From positions 1 through 64,000 of the forward strand of contig JAKZAN010000085.1 of NCBI GenBank assembly GCA_023053545.1: a DNA stretch of 64,000 nt. The letters are read 5' to 3'. The stretch is from Lepidurus packardi. Its lineage: Eukaryota; Arthropoda; Branchiopoda; Notostraca; Triopsidae. The notes under the pieces were generated by a model. The model saw only the letters and a program-made list of their open reading frames with translations. It ran no database searches and had not been told where the DNA came from. Below are positions 1-11,142 of this stretch, in pieces. The position numbers and the translations under genes are program-made. Within the stretch, counting starts at the first letter, position 1; every line of letters starts with the position of its first letter.

Positions 1-238
1 ACCCCAACCCCAACCCCAACCCCAACCCCAACCCCAACCCCAACCCCAACCCCAACCCCAACCCCAACCCCAACCCCAACCCCAACCCCAACCCCAACCC
101 CAACCCCAACCCCAACCCCAACCCCAACCCCAACCCCAACCCCAACCCCAACCCCAACCCCAACCCCAACCCCAACCCCAACCCCAACCCCAACCCCAAC
201 CCCAACCCCAACCCCAACCCCAACCCCAACCCCCCCCA
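1..238. repeat. Macronuclear telomere, (CCCCAA)n
   Basis: About 38 uninterrupted CCCCAA units run from base 1 to about 230. A short C-rich transition (seven C then AAGG) joins them to unique sequence. The C-rich strand reads 5' to 3' from the end, as expected at the left end of a linear chromosome, with TTGGGG on the other strand. C4A2 repeats are known from Tetrahymena-type ciliates, while hypotrichs and Euplotes use C4A4. The length is set by assembly and telomerase and need not be exact. Confidence 0.98.
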
Positions 239-369
239 AGGAGGGGAGCTAAATAAGTGCGATCCGAAGCAAAATAGATTGGGAAGAGGGGAATAGAATA
301 GTAGCGTAATATATTCTATGGAATTATAGTTTTATTTTCTTCTACATTCTTCTCTACTTTTGCCAGCTC
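239..369. other. Subtelomeric spacer
   Basis: This is about 130 bp of unique, AT-richer sequence between the telomere and the first start codon. No subtelomeric repeat or ORF is seen, so the first gene sits almost on the telomere. Confidence 0.6.
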
Positions 370-1823
370 ATGAACCACACTCTTGAGAAACTCCAACACT
401 TCCTCGATCACAATCCCCCACCCAGGTCCCCTCTTACGCCCTAGAACCTCCTCTCATAACTCACCAAATACCTCAAAAGCTCCCCCACTTTCACCTTTCG
501 ATTCGAAGAAGCAGACCTCTTCGATGAACCCTTCATCTAGAGTAAGCTCCAAGAAGTCTTATCGAAGTCAGCCCTGCCCCAACCCATCACCATCCAGAGC
601 TTCCTGCGCGCGTGGGTCGCCTCTGACGACAAACTCATCGTGGAGTTCCCTGAATACGAAAACATGATCAAGAAGTGTGTCGCATAATAATTGTCATCGA
701 TTTCCAAGGTACCTACCCGATCACCCTATCCATCACTTTGCACATTTGCGCTTCATTGAATTCATGCCATCGCACAACCTGACATCAAGTCTAACTATCA
801 CCATAGAAAGTAGTAGCCGTTCTCATCAAGGATGCAAACAACTCTCTCAACAAAGGCAACACTTCCATCGACAAAGCGGTCGCCACCCCCAAGTCTCTCC
901 AGTCTGAAAAGAAAAATATCACTCAATCCCTCAATGCTTCAAAGTCACAGCATTCAAGGATCGTCCACACTGACGCTGCTCAAGATATCGATGAGAAAAT
1001 TCGATCTCGACTCTTCAGGTTTTTTGACTTCTTTATACGGAGAGATTCGAGGCACGCCAATGGAGGCACCTTCAATGATGTCGCTAACTCCTTCACAACC
1101 ATGAGTCTGAACGTCTGGATGATCTTCAACCGCGAATTTAACATCATTAGTCTCCTTGGGAAGGATGAGGCGCACGCTGCCTTCAAAAGGTTCTACGATA
1201 ATAAAACACAGCTCCTCAGTTTTTAGGCCTTCGAAAAAGCAGTCAAGTTCTTGCTGGAAAAAGTCCATCCTAACAAGGAGGATGATGGTTGGCGCATGCT
1301 GTGTGTGCTGGACGAGGAGTCATTTGCAAGCAAAATGAAATCCTACGGCCTCCTGCCTCTGCCTCAAGGTCCGACACCGATGCCAAAGACTACTAGCGGT
1401 TTGCCCAGACTAAAAGACGAGACTAAGATGCTGGGGGGGACGCCAGTAAAAAAACAATTCTCAAGGAAACAGACTCCGATTGACGAGAACCCTTCCATCT
1501 ATAATAGCCTGAATATCGACAAACTGTCGAAGCTGCAGCTGTAAGTCGATATCCCCATAGAAATTAACTAGAATGAGGACGAAGTGTTTCTGAAGGAGTA
1601 TCGCATATCCAAGAAGGAGAAACCCGAAGACAGCTATGCTACGAGGGCTGCGGCACAGAAGAACCTGAAACTGAAGAACGTCCTGGGGTCGCAAAGCAAC
1701 GTAGGCAGTCTGGGCAGCCCAACCATGAGCAAGTCAAGCACGAAGAATCTACTGAGTGGGAATATTTCTGAAGGGCTGCTGGGGCGGATGGACGAGAGAA
1801 TCAAGAAATACACTCGCAACTGA
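370..1823 (+). CDS. Hypothetical protein, first gene inside the telomere
   Basis: There are two exons, 370-708 and 807-1823, giving 451 aa with TGA as stop. The intron 709-806 (98 nt) starts GTACCT and ends CTAACTATCACCATAG; it is required because the unspliced frame meets TGA. TAG and TAA occur in frame as Gln several times. The N-terminal half is hydrophilic with helical stretches, and the C-terminal third is Lys/Ser/Asn rich and likely disordered. A central part (about residues 165-270) is richer in aromatic residues and could be a small folded domain. I do not recognise the family. The start is the first ATG downstream of the telomere. Confidence 0.75.
709..806 (+). other. Intron, 98 nt, the longest found here
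   Basis: It has a GTA donor, a TAG acceptor and a CTAAC branch-like motif about 14 nt before the acceptor. Removing it restores the frame. Confidence 0.7.
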
Positions 1824-1953
1824 ACTATATATTAAGGCATACGTTATTTTTGGCATAGAGTAGTGCGGAGTATGGGGCAGTTGATGACGGAGATTTATTG
1901 GTCTGATATAATCACCACATTGGGCAGCCACACTTATAACCTATAAACACCTC

Positions 1954-2459
1954 ATGGACAGCAACATCGACATCACTAAAGACTTGGAAAAAATAATCAA
2001 GGAAGGTTTCCTCGAAAAGGAGTCTCGCTTCATCAAGACCTGGCGCAAGTAACCCTCCATTCTCTTCACACCGCCCTAGACGCTGGTTTGTCCTCACGCC
2101 CAATACCCTCTATACCTTTAAAGAGCGCAAGGTATACACCTCCCCCACGGAAGTGCTGCCTCTGCGCAGTATCACCTCGATCAAGTCCTGCGACGATGAA
2201 ACCAACAAAGAGTTTACCTTCGTAAAGCAATCGCCTCATACCATAACCATCTCTTTTGTGCCGCATACACTCTCCAGAAAATAGAAAACAATGAGAGAAC
2301 ATACTTCATGTGCGCGACTTCCGCCGCTGAAAAGGAGCAGTGGATCGGCCAGATCGGTAAGCCACCTCCCTCATTATCTGAATCTGCATCGACACGATAT
2401 TGTGGAATGTAGGCAAGGCGATGGTCAAACTCAACGCTAGAGACCCAGACTTCGATTGA
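1954..2459 (+). CDS. Small PH-domain protein
   Basis: There are four exons, 1954-2048, 2080-2221, 2278-2356 and 2413-2459 (120 aa). The three introns are 31, 56 and 56 nt, all GTA...AG. The spliced product is almost entirely one pleckstrin homology domain. It shows a first-strand motif like EGFLEKES, then KTW and RWFVLTP, a middle strand of FTF-KIE type, and the C-terminal helix EKEQWIGQIGKAM with the invariant PH tryptophan. PH domains bind phosphoinositides or proteins at membranes; the ligand here is unknown. The protein has no other domain, so it may act as a membrane-targeting adaptor (inference). No exon is readable without splicing. Confidence 0.85.
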
Positions 2460-2610
2460 TGTTGGGATTTTATATTGTATCAACAATTAGGAGAGGAGCT
2501 GCAGCCGGCATGAGGAGACTTACTGGCTTGTCAGAGTAACCATTTTACTCAACTAGATTTAAATTAAAGGTTAGCAAGTCGGAATGTTGGATAGTTAAGG
2601 CGAAAGCCAT

Positions 2611-4622
2611 TCAAGAGTCGATATAGAATTTGATTTTGGCGACAAGCTGCGGGACCACCGATTCACTAACTTGCATCTTGCCATTTACGATAACGTCCAG
2701 ACAGCTGTATTTCGCAAACATATAGCAGTCCCCGAAATGCTCAAGGTGTTGTGCGTTTAGTTGGAAAGCGGTCAACAACAGGTCCGCCAGTACTACATTT
2801 TATTCTGTAGCCTTGCTGATTTCGCTGCCATCACTGTGGCTCAAGGCTCCGCTATTGATGAGCGCCTTGAGTGTCTTGCGGAGGTAGAACTGATAATTCA
2901 AAATGAGACCTTCAGTTTCGGGGAACTCGAACGAATCCTCGGGTTGGGCGATTTGCTTGAGGAACCTATTGTCTGCTCCCACGGGTATTTTCAGTTTGGC
3001 TTCTGCTTTTAGGTACGTCTCCTCAAACTTGATGATGGGAGGCAGATAAGTTTTGAAGTTGGTCTGCTTCACGAATTACTTCCATTCTGCCATGTGATAC
3101 ACATTTGAGTAAGACCCAGGGTCCCTCTGCGTAGGCAGGATTCGGGTCAGTTTTTTGATCCTGGTCCTGCAGTTCAGATCCACGATATACTTGACCATGG
3201 GCAACAGGCCAACCTCAGAAATTGGCAATGTACTTGAACAGCTACGCTCAATAGCCGCTTCTATTACTTCCGACAGGCTTACTAGATAAATAACATAGTG
3301 TAGTTCGTTGAACAGAACTTTGTCTATCTTTGCAAATTGACTCTCTGGCTAGGGATTGATCCTTTAGTGGATGCTCGGAGATTTACCAATGTTAATAGAG
3401 CAGTCAGGACGAGTTGCGGGAGCCGGTTGAAGAGCCTCTGGCCTCGTTAGTTGGAGCTCTTTATGTGAAACTTATAACTCGCCGACTTTGGGGGCGTTCG
3501 GAGAGAAAGTGATGATTCTGCCCCCTCCAGCATTTTGCGCAGGGGGCTGACCGTGAGGATTGTATCTACGTGAGGAGTTGGGACCGCTAAGGATACCGCC
3601 AGGCATGCGTATTTGCATGTCTAAGTGGCTATTTTTGAAAAGTCCCAACAGCTGCGTGAGGGAGCATCGCTTCATTTCGTCTACGTTTAGGCAGGAACTG
3701 ATGATTTCGCGGGTTTTTTAGCTAGCGTGTAAATCTTCTCTCCTGAATCTACGAGTCAGCATATCCTTCAACAGGTCCTGCTCAGAGTCGCCCGAGAAAG
3801 GTGCCTTACCCTCAACCATTTCATAGAGGACCACTCCAAGAGCCCAAATATCAGATTTCTCTGAGTAGATATTGTTTCGGAGAGCTTCGGGAGCCATGAA
3901 AAGAGGACTGCCAACATTGTATTCTTCCTGGATAAACTCCTACCGGATTCTGTATGCCATAAAGTCGATTAACCTGTAATGGGATAGAAGTTTACATTCG
4001 GCTGAATCCAAAGTCTGCAATTTTGACGAGGTTTTATCTGAGGAGAATATTGGCTGGCTTGAAGTCTCGGTGGATGAATCCCTTGCTTCTCATATGCTGG
4101 TACCCACACAGCACCTCATACAGGTATTTCAAAGCTTCGTGTTCTCGCAAGCACCCTTTTTTCTTGAGCACTGCCGCCAAGTCAGTTTAGCAATACTCTG
4201 TCACAATGTAAGTGTTGTTAGCAGTCGAGAAGACTTCGAAGGCCCGCAGAATGCTAGGGTGTTTCAAAGCTTTCAGAGCCTCAATTTCTCGTTTCATCAG
4301 GGTTTGAGACATCTGAGTCTCGTTTTTTCGATGCTCGATCACCTTAATCGCAACCAGTTCGCCTGCACATGAATCAAGAGATAGAATCGTCAGAGGGGAG
4401 GGGTTAGGGCGTGATTTCATGGAAAAAGGTATGGAATGTACCTGTTATCGTATTTCTTCCCCGGTATACGGAAGAAGAATAGCCTTTTCCAATTCTATCG
4501 GAGAGGGTGTAGGCGTAGTCACCTACCTTTTTGGTGTCTTGAGGGTAGCGAGGGGAGGTCCGTTCCTGGGGGAACATGAGGTGGGGGGACGACAGGAAGG
4601 TATTGATGCGCATGGCTGCCAT
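2611..4622 (-). CDS. ULK/ATG1-like serine/threonine kinase
   Basis: Exons (coding order) are 4622-4442, 4362-3996 and 3973-2611, giving 636 aa. The introns are 79 nt and an exceptionally short 22 nt (3974-3995). The kinase domain lies at about residues 35-310, with glycine loop GKGYSS (45-50), VAIK lysine 67, HRD Asp160 in HRDFKPAN, DFG at 177, and GSPLFMAPE as activation-segment end. The HRDFKPANILL loop and GSPLFMAPE match the ULK/ATG1 group, whose members act in autophagy initiation or in ciliary Hedgehog-type signalling (ULK3/ULK4/Fused). The C-terminal 300 residues are helical and could hold MIT-like repeats, but I cannot show this. An in-frame ATG three codons on (residue 4) is an alternative start. 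Confidence 0.88.
3974..3995 (-). other. 22-nt intron in the kinase gene
   Basis: It begins GTAAAC and ends TTACAG on the minus strand. Removal joins the DFG segment (FSRM) to the activation segment in frame. This is the smallest intron in the window. Confidence 0.75.
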
Positions 4623-4926
4623 GTGAGGATTGAAGTATTTGGAAGAGGAGCGATGCTATGGAGCTGGGATAAAATTATGAGTATGGAGGTGAGTCTTTGC
4701 TTAATTTGAAAAAACAGCAAGACTTAGGGACTCTGTTTCCAGACCCTAATTGGAGGGTATTGCAACTGCTATATCCCGTGTCCTGCGATTTTTTGGATTG
4801 TGCTAGGCCTACCCAGATAGAACCTAACTTTCTTCTGGCTGTTATATGGGTCGAACCGAAGTACACAATTGTTCTACTGTCGATTTAGGGCCTACCTACA
4901 ACAATAAACCGATATCGCAATAAAAT
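4623..4926. other. Divergent intergenic region, no gene seen
   Basis: About 300 bp separate the starts of the ULK-like gene (-) and the AGC kinase gene (+), so it should hold both promoters. I see no convincing ORF, RNA or repeat. Confidence 0.5.
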
Positions 4927-6016
4927 ATGGAGCCCAACAACAACAATGTCACTTTGGACAGCTTCAACTTGCTCACAGTCATCGGCAAAGGCTCCTACGC
5001 CAAGGTCGTCCTAGTCAAGAAGAAAGACTCCGACAAAGTCTACGCCATGAAGATTCTCAAGAAAAAGTACATCTAAAAACGCAAGCAGGAAGAGCACATC
5101 ATGACAGAGCGCCACGTCCTCGTCGAAATCGACCACCCCTTCCTCATCAAAATGCACTCCTCCTTCCAAAACGACAAGAAACTTTTCTTCGTCCTTGAAT
5201 ACTGTCCCGGCGGAGAGCTGTTCGGCCTCCTCTCCAAAAAGCAGCGCATGACGGAGGAGCATACCAAGTTCTACGCTGCACAGATGCTGCTCGCCCTCGA
5301 CTACTTGCACAACAAAAACATCATCTACCGCGAGTACGCCCCATTCTACATATGTCAGCCTCAAACCTGAAAACGTGCTTATAGACGCTCAAGGGTACAT
5401 CCGGCTCACAGATTTCGGACTGTCGAAGATGCGGGCTTAGAATAACGATGCTCTGTCAATATGCGGGACTCCGGAATACTTGGCTCCTGAAATCATCTTG
5501 AAGCTGGGCCACGGGAAAGCTGTCGACTGGTGGTGTTTTGGATCCATTATCTTCGAGATGATCACAGGACTTCCTCCCTTCTACTCTAAAAATCGGAACG
5601 AACTCTTTGAGAAAATCAAACATCAGAAGCCAAACCTTCCTCAATACGCCTCCTCTAAGCTAAAAAACCTCCTCTAAGGCTTGTTTCAGAAGCGTCCCTA
5701 AGATAGACTGGGTTTTGTTGACTCCTCCTTGATCAAAAGCCACCCTTGGTTCGAAAAGATCAACTGGGAATCGTTATTGCGCAAGGAGATAAAGGCCCCA
5801 TTCGTGCCGAACATTAAGTCAGATGTGGACGTATCATACATGCCTCCGGAATTTACGGAGTGCGCAGTGGAGTCTTACGGGGAGACTCTGGCGAACTCTC
5901 AGGAAGAAGGGCGTCCGTACATTGGGTTTTCGTTTTAGAAAGAAGGATCGGGAATGGAAGAGTAGATGGAAGGGTAGGAAAACCGTTCGTTCTAGATGAA
6001 GGAAGAATCTTCATGA
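4927..6016 (+). CDS. AGC-family protein kinase (PKA/AKT/S6K-like)
   Basis: Two exons, 4927-5333 and 5359-6016, encode 354 aa around a 25-nt intron (5334-5358) that splits the catalytic YRD codon. The glycine loop is GKGSYAKV (20-27), the ATP lysine is K42, the catalytic loop is YRDLKPEN (Asp136), DFG is at 154-156, and the activation loop has [10 protein letters not shown] with the PDK1-site threonine. The kinase domain is followed by an AGC tail ending in a hydrophobic motif YIGFSF, of the FxxFS[FY] type that is phosphorylated in AKT and S6K. There is no PH domain or regulatory N-terminus. It is a basophilic kinase with unknown substrates. Five TAA/TAG Gln codons lie in the last third. Confidence 0.93.
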
Positions 6017-6192
6017 TGGAATCTAAGATGTTGTGGACTTGTGGATATTTTACGTGTATTGGAAGTGGTGAGTTAAAGTGTTAGGGATTGGTGACCAAAA
6101 CCAGGCATTTAAATTAAGGGGTGGGTATTCAATTTGTTGCTCCAAAGATCCAATCGCACTCCAAATTCAAAACCCACACTCTAAATACTCAA

Positions 6193-7446
6193 ATGCAGTT
6201 CTAGCACTCCCACTTTCTCATCCGCCACCTCCCTCTCTATTTCGTCGACAATGCCCAGCCCGTGTTCCTCCTCAGCTCCAAATCCTCCTGGCCTGATCTC
6301 TACTCTCCTCACAGCCTCTATTCCACTCTCGCTCATTTCGCACAATTTGTCTCCACCCTTTCTGACCTACTCCCTGCACCACAATCCTCACTCCCCGTCT
6401 TCCCAGAACTCCTAAAATCACATTTCCTCCTTACCCCTGACCAGATCCATTCCAAATCAAAGTCTTTCTTGCAGAATCCTTCGATCTCTGAGATGCTTAT
6501 TGATAGTCCTCCCCCTCTGCATAAGTTACTCGTACAGGTGTTTTTGCGTCTATACTATATCGATGGCATGTGCGGGGCTGGACACTTCATGCAGTCTGAG
6601 CATCCCACCGAGGCTAGATTGCTGCAGCGCATGATTAGTCAGATCCGTTTTTTGGACTCGGAGAATGGGAATGCGGATGGAGCGACGGATATCTTGGAGT
6701 TCATTTTGAAGACAGTGGTCGAACAGAGCAGGTCGCGGGACACTCTGGCGTTTATTCGACTTCTGCTGAGAAAGACAGAACTATCTTTTCCGGGGTTGTT
6801 GGAAAAAGGGTAGGCCAGACTCAAAGCTTCTTCTCGCTCCAATTTTATTGGAGAGTACACAGAAACATCGCTCAGCGCTACCGAAAAAAAACTACTCTTC
6901 AACTCCATTAAAAAGTAGAAAGAGAATCTGGCCAACCAAGTAACTAGCGCAAAAACTCCCCCGCCGAAGGAAACTACTCTCAAGTTGCTCGCTGGCTCAC
7001 AGGACTTCAAACCACCACTTTCTAGTACAAGCAGGACTCCAGACAGGCGTCGAAGCCATAGAAAAGAATAGTAATAAACCATTTAAACTCAATCCTTTTT
7101 TCAACCAACATTTAGACCGACCGAGAAAGTACGAGTCGTAGCCACTAGACACATGGCCCAAAGGACCATCTTCGAAGTCAAGAACAAGAGGTTCTTCCCC
7201 AAGAAGATTAACTTTGTTCCTGATTCCACAGCAATCTCCTCTTGTTCCACCATCAATACCTTCTCTTAGGAACTCCACTCCCTGAAGCGCAACCTTTTTG
7301 CGAGCAAGTGGATGGAGGATAAGTCATACCTTGTAGACGCAACGCCTGTAAAGGTGGACAGAGAAGTGGCGAGGAGGAGTGGAGAGTCAGGAGTAAGTGC
7401 GTGGAATGGAGATGGAAGCTTCCATGGTAGCAGGAGGCAGAAGTGA
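6193..7446 (+). CDS. Hypothetical protein with helical N-terminal domain
   Basis: A single exon gives 417 aa from the ATG at 6193 to the TGA at 7444. Residues 1-220 are helix-prone with regular Leu/Phe spacing, perhaps an alpha-solenoid. The C-terminal half is basic and Ser/Thr/Pro rich. Between 7072 and 7085 there are several TAA/TAG codons, read here as Gln. A GTAAGT...GGTAG element (38 nt, from about 7393) near the 3' end could be an intron, giving a different C-terminus ending about 50 nt later. I do not recognise the family. Confidence 0.7.
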
Positions 7447-7644
7447 AGAATTAAGAAGAGTTGGTATGCGAGTAAGTCCCGAATCGGGATGGAAGATGAT
7501 GACTTGTGGACAGTCTTCTAAAAAGAGTATAGATGAAATTGTTTCATGGTTTAAAGTTGTTCTGGCTTTAATTACAGAAGGAGGTGCGGACTCGTATTAT
7601 ATCCCGGCCCTGTTAGCTTAATAAATACTGAGGCTGCCCACAGC

Positions 7645-8505
7645 ATGCGAGATGACCTCGACGAAAGGACCCGCAGATATTAGCGTCTCGCCCGTCAGAT
7701 CCGCGCTCACAAGACTTCAGAAGAAGACCGTCTCCGCATGGACCAGATTAAGAAAGAAGCTCGCTCCGAAATCGAGATACGCTTCAAAAGATCCTTCAAT
7801 ACCTACACCTTCCCCAAATACGACACTCAACGCTCGGAATCGTCCTCTCCCCGCCTGAAGAGCCTCGACTCCCGCCATGACATTATCTATAACCTCCATC
7901 ATCAGCAGGTTACCGGCACAGTGCCTTAGGACTCCAAGCAAGCAGAAAGACACTCAGTAGAAAGTTCAACAAATAAGAGTCCTCGGCGGGAAAGACAATC
8001 TCCGTACCGGCTGATGCCGACGCTGCACACGAGACGCAAAAGAATAGTGCACAATGAGAGCCAATCGCCCCCAGCACAGGAACATAGATCGAGTTCGAAT
8101 AGCAGAGCCATTCTGATGAAAATGCCACTCGTTCACAAGTACACTGCAGATATGAAGTCAACAAAGTCAGAGCACAAAAGCCTCCACCTCAAGCCATTGA
8201 TAGAAAATCGCACAAAAATAATGTTGGTCCCGAATTTCATCAATTATCAGAATCAGCCTGTCCGAGAGCACCGACTGGTAACCGAACAGTCCGAAGGCAC
8301 AGCGATCAAGAAGAAACAGCGGATTTCAGGGTATCAGGGGTCGGGACCCAAGAAGTTGGACACAGAAGCGGCAGAGCCCAGGATGAGCAATCTAGAGAGG
8401 AGGGTGGACAAATATCTGACGAATGAAACTCGAGGAGTGCAATCCATAACTATGCAACTGAAGGACCGGCACTTGCTGCTTCTAAGTCGGAAGGAACAGT
8501 CGTGA
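7645..8505 (+). CDS. Hypothetical basic, low-complexity protein
   Basis: A single exon encodes 286 aa with two in-frame TAG codons. The start is an ATG 198 bp after the previous stop. The N-terminus (about 60 residues) is charged and helical, possibly a short coiled coil. The rest is rich in Lys, Arg, Ser and Gln and looks disordered. No catalytic motif or membrane segment is seen. It may be a cytoskeletal or nucleic-acid-associated protein, but this is only inference from composition. Confidence 0.7.
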
Positions 8506-8642
8506 AAAGAAGGACGGGCTGATTCTGGCGACAGCATTCAGACAGACTGCATTCCTGTGAAACCACCCGATTGATATGTGCCTTATACTTACAACTCGGA
8601 TCATAAGAAATTAAGCTTGAGAGATCTATAGAAGTTACCAAA

Positions 8643-9650
8643 TCAAGCCCCATATGGTGAATTATAGCTGACATGTCTCTCAGTCCCAGAAACTGGCTGT
8701 TTGTAGCTGCTGCCGTCCCTGACCTCGCAGCTCAGACAGGCTGCCAGCAGGATGTTCAAAAGTATGATGCCTGCAACCACAAAAGCGACAATGCAGATGA
8801 TCTGCGAATACTTCTTGACTGCATCGCCCAGTGCATTGTAACATGTGTTTTCAGGAATGCCATTGTTAACGTCGCTGAAACGGTAAAAAAGCGAACTGGT
8901 GTTAGAACACCAACCCGTGCACTTTAGATTCTTCTCCAGGAAGTTGAACACTTTGTTGCCCTCCTTGAACGTATCGCTATTCCAGCCTCCGCATGACTGG
9001 ACGTTGATAGGCGCAGACACGTTGGTTAACGTGAAAAAGGGTGCCGAAATCCCTAGTTGGAGTTCTATGAGTGGATAGCCGTTATTATGGAAGAAGATAG
9101 TTACGCAGAGAGGCATTGGTTAGAGGGTAGATGGATTTATCAAGTTTTCGGGGGAAATAACATTAGCAGGAGAGGCAGAGGGAAAGTTTGGACAACATGG
9201 CATAGTCCTGGATTTTGACGAAGGTATCGCTAGAGGTGCAGTTGTCGCCCATGACTCGCGGAGGGAGCATAATGGCTGCGACACCTACTCCCACGAACAG
9301 CAGCATCCAAATCACCATGAGTACGATGAATAGAGCGAGACAGCAGACATTTTCCTTGCAGGCTCCTAAGATCATTCAGAAGGAAGAAAATTGGCTTAAG
9401 GAGAAATATGTACCTACGAGACCACACATCGAGTTGACAAGTAAGACACAGGAGATGCCGAGGAGGACGCCGAAAGCGACGAAGCCGGTCGAGTCGAGGG
9501 ATGCGAAGACGTCGTTGGAGGTGACGTACAGGTAGATGACGACTGAGAAGATAAAGGGTGATAGGAACAAGATGTACGTGCGATGAGAGCGGCAGAAATG
9601 ATTAGGATAATGAGGGAAGAGAAGGCGAGTAAAGATTTCTTGATGGACAT
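8643..9650 (-). CDS. Tetraspanin-like four-pass membrane protein
   Basis: Exons (coding order) are 9650-9578, 9542-9414, 9365-9105 and 9064-8643 (294 aa). Introns are 35, 48 and 40 nt. Four hydrophobic segments are visible: one at the extreme N-terminus after the basic start MSIKKS, a second around FGVLLGISCVLLVNS, a third in CCLALFIVLMVIWML, and a fourth near the C-terminus (CIVAFVVAGIILLNIL). Between the third and fourth lies a large extracellular loop with several Cys pairs, including a SCGGW element that resembles the CCG motif of tetraspanins. The tail is short and polar. Tetraspanins organise membrane microdomains. Confidence 0.82.
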
Positions 9651-10079
9651 TGGGAAAGAGATGAATTTTGGGTTTTAGAGTTATGTATGACTATAATGGG
9701 TGAGGTGACAACAATCAGTGGACGATGCTGTTTCAAGTCATTTCTGATAAATTTATTAAAGTAACAGTGTACTCGACTTCTCAATATTAGGGTGCAGCCC
9801 GATCCGGCTACACTTTCGAGTTCCTCAAATCCCTCATTTCTGCCGATACACATTATATGGCATGCCACTCATTTGGTCTCTTTGGAGTTTCAAATTGTTC
9901 TGCGATGGTAATACCAATATTGGGAACCCAGAGGCCGTAGTGCCGACCCTCCCGATCTGCCCAGCATACGCAAGTTTGTTCCCATATGATGTGTGCAATC
10001 ATCGGATGGAGTCTGCTGTGCCACTCCCTCGAAACTCTATAATATTTAACCTGCCAATTAATTGTAATCAGCTCCCGAA
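9651..10079. other. Intergenic region, no gene seen
   Basis: About 430 bp lie between two divergently oriented starts, so it should carry the promoters of the tetraspanin (-) and COQ9 (+) genes. I find no ORF with coding character and no tRNA-like fold. An 11-bp string GGGTGCAGCCC near 9791 recurs upstream of the NSUN2 gene near 27856, which may be chance. Confidence 0.4.
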
Positions 10080-10853
10080 ATGTACAGACTGCGCGTCCAG
10101 GCCTTCGCCTGCAGCAACATCAAACAAAAGCTCATTGATACTACGCTCCTCCACGTCAATAAATACGGTTGGAATCGCAGAGCCGTCACCGCAGCCTGCC
10201 TCGATCTCAAGCTCAGTCCGGCCAGCCAGTCTCTCGTCACTCGTAAGTGCCTCTTTATTAAGTTCGACAGCCTACTAAATCGTCAGCTACGCCATGGACC
10301 GTTGGCATTCCTAGGCGATTCGTCATATTAACGACACCAACTTTGGCTAGTCCAAAGGTATAACCAACAGAATTAGATATGCCGTCAGGACTAGACTGGA
10401 GCTCTAGGCTCCTTATATTAATAATTGGCATGAAGCCATGGCTCTCGGCGCTAGTCCCTCTCATGTCCTGCAGACAAGTAATTCCCTGGCATAGACTTTT
10501 ACTCGCAAAAATCAACCTGATGCTTAGGAGATAAATTGTGGGGGTACGCTGATGAGATCTGGCACCGCTGTGGTGACCAGTCCACTGACCATAACTATTA
10601 CACAAAACGAATCTTATTCACCTCTGTCTACGCCTCCACCGAACTCTATATGCTGACTGATAAGAGTCCCGATTTCTTTGGCACTTGGTAGTTTTTGGAC
10701 AATAGGCTCTAAGACGTCGGTGAGCTTGGGAAGACTGCCCGTAAACTAGAGGTGGTGGGGAGAGCGATGGCAGGAGGACTTTGGAGTCTGGGTGGGGTGA
10801 TCCGGACAATGCCTTCAAAAGTCGAGAAACCGATGCCGAGAAAGGAGGAGTGA
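10080..10853 (+). CDS. COQ9: COQ9, ubiquinone biosynthesis lipid-binding protein
   Basis: Three exons, 10080-10242, 10271-10477 and 10528-10853, encode 231 aa. The introns are 28 and 50 nt. The protein follows the COQ9 plan. It opens with a helix-turn-helix-like segment (KYGWNRRAVTAACLDL), followed by a helical part containing NNWHEAMALGASP. It ends with the conserved block WGYADEIWHRCGDQSTDHNYYTKR leading into SPDFFGTWQFLDNR. COQ9 presents ubiquinone intermediates to COQ7 at the mitochondrial inner membrane. The N-terminus is short and basic, compatible with a mitochondrial targeting sequence, though an upstream exon cannot be excluded. Confidence 0.93.
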
Positions 10854-11142
10854 GGAGTTGTAGAATCTAAGTCGGAGAGATCCGCTATGTACATGATATG
10901 TTAAGGAGAAGTGATGTAATTGGGTATGAGTAGATTTGGTTTGAATGGGTGGAATAGAATATGGTTTGTTGGATAATTTCAACTTGGTGAGGAGTGTGAT
11001 TGACTATTCAAAGTCTGGGCTATAAGTGCGAGGGTCTGTCTGGGCTTATAAACAAATAATCAACTCTTCGAATTCGTTCCCGTCGCCCGTCTGCCGCACA
11101 GCCCTTAGCCTTTAAGTTAAGCTTAGCATTGTATCACCAGCT

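Noticed and set aside
9780-9830. Possible tRNA-like T-arm (TTCGAGTTCCTCAAATCCC)
   Set aside because: The stem does not pair and no D-arm, anticodon arm or acceptor stem can be built around it.
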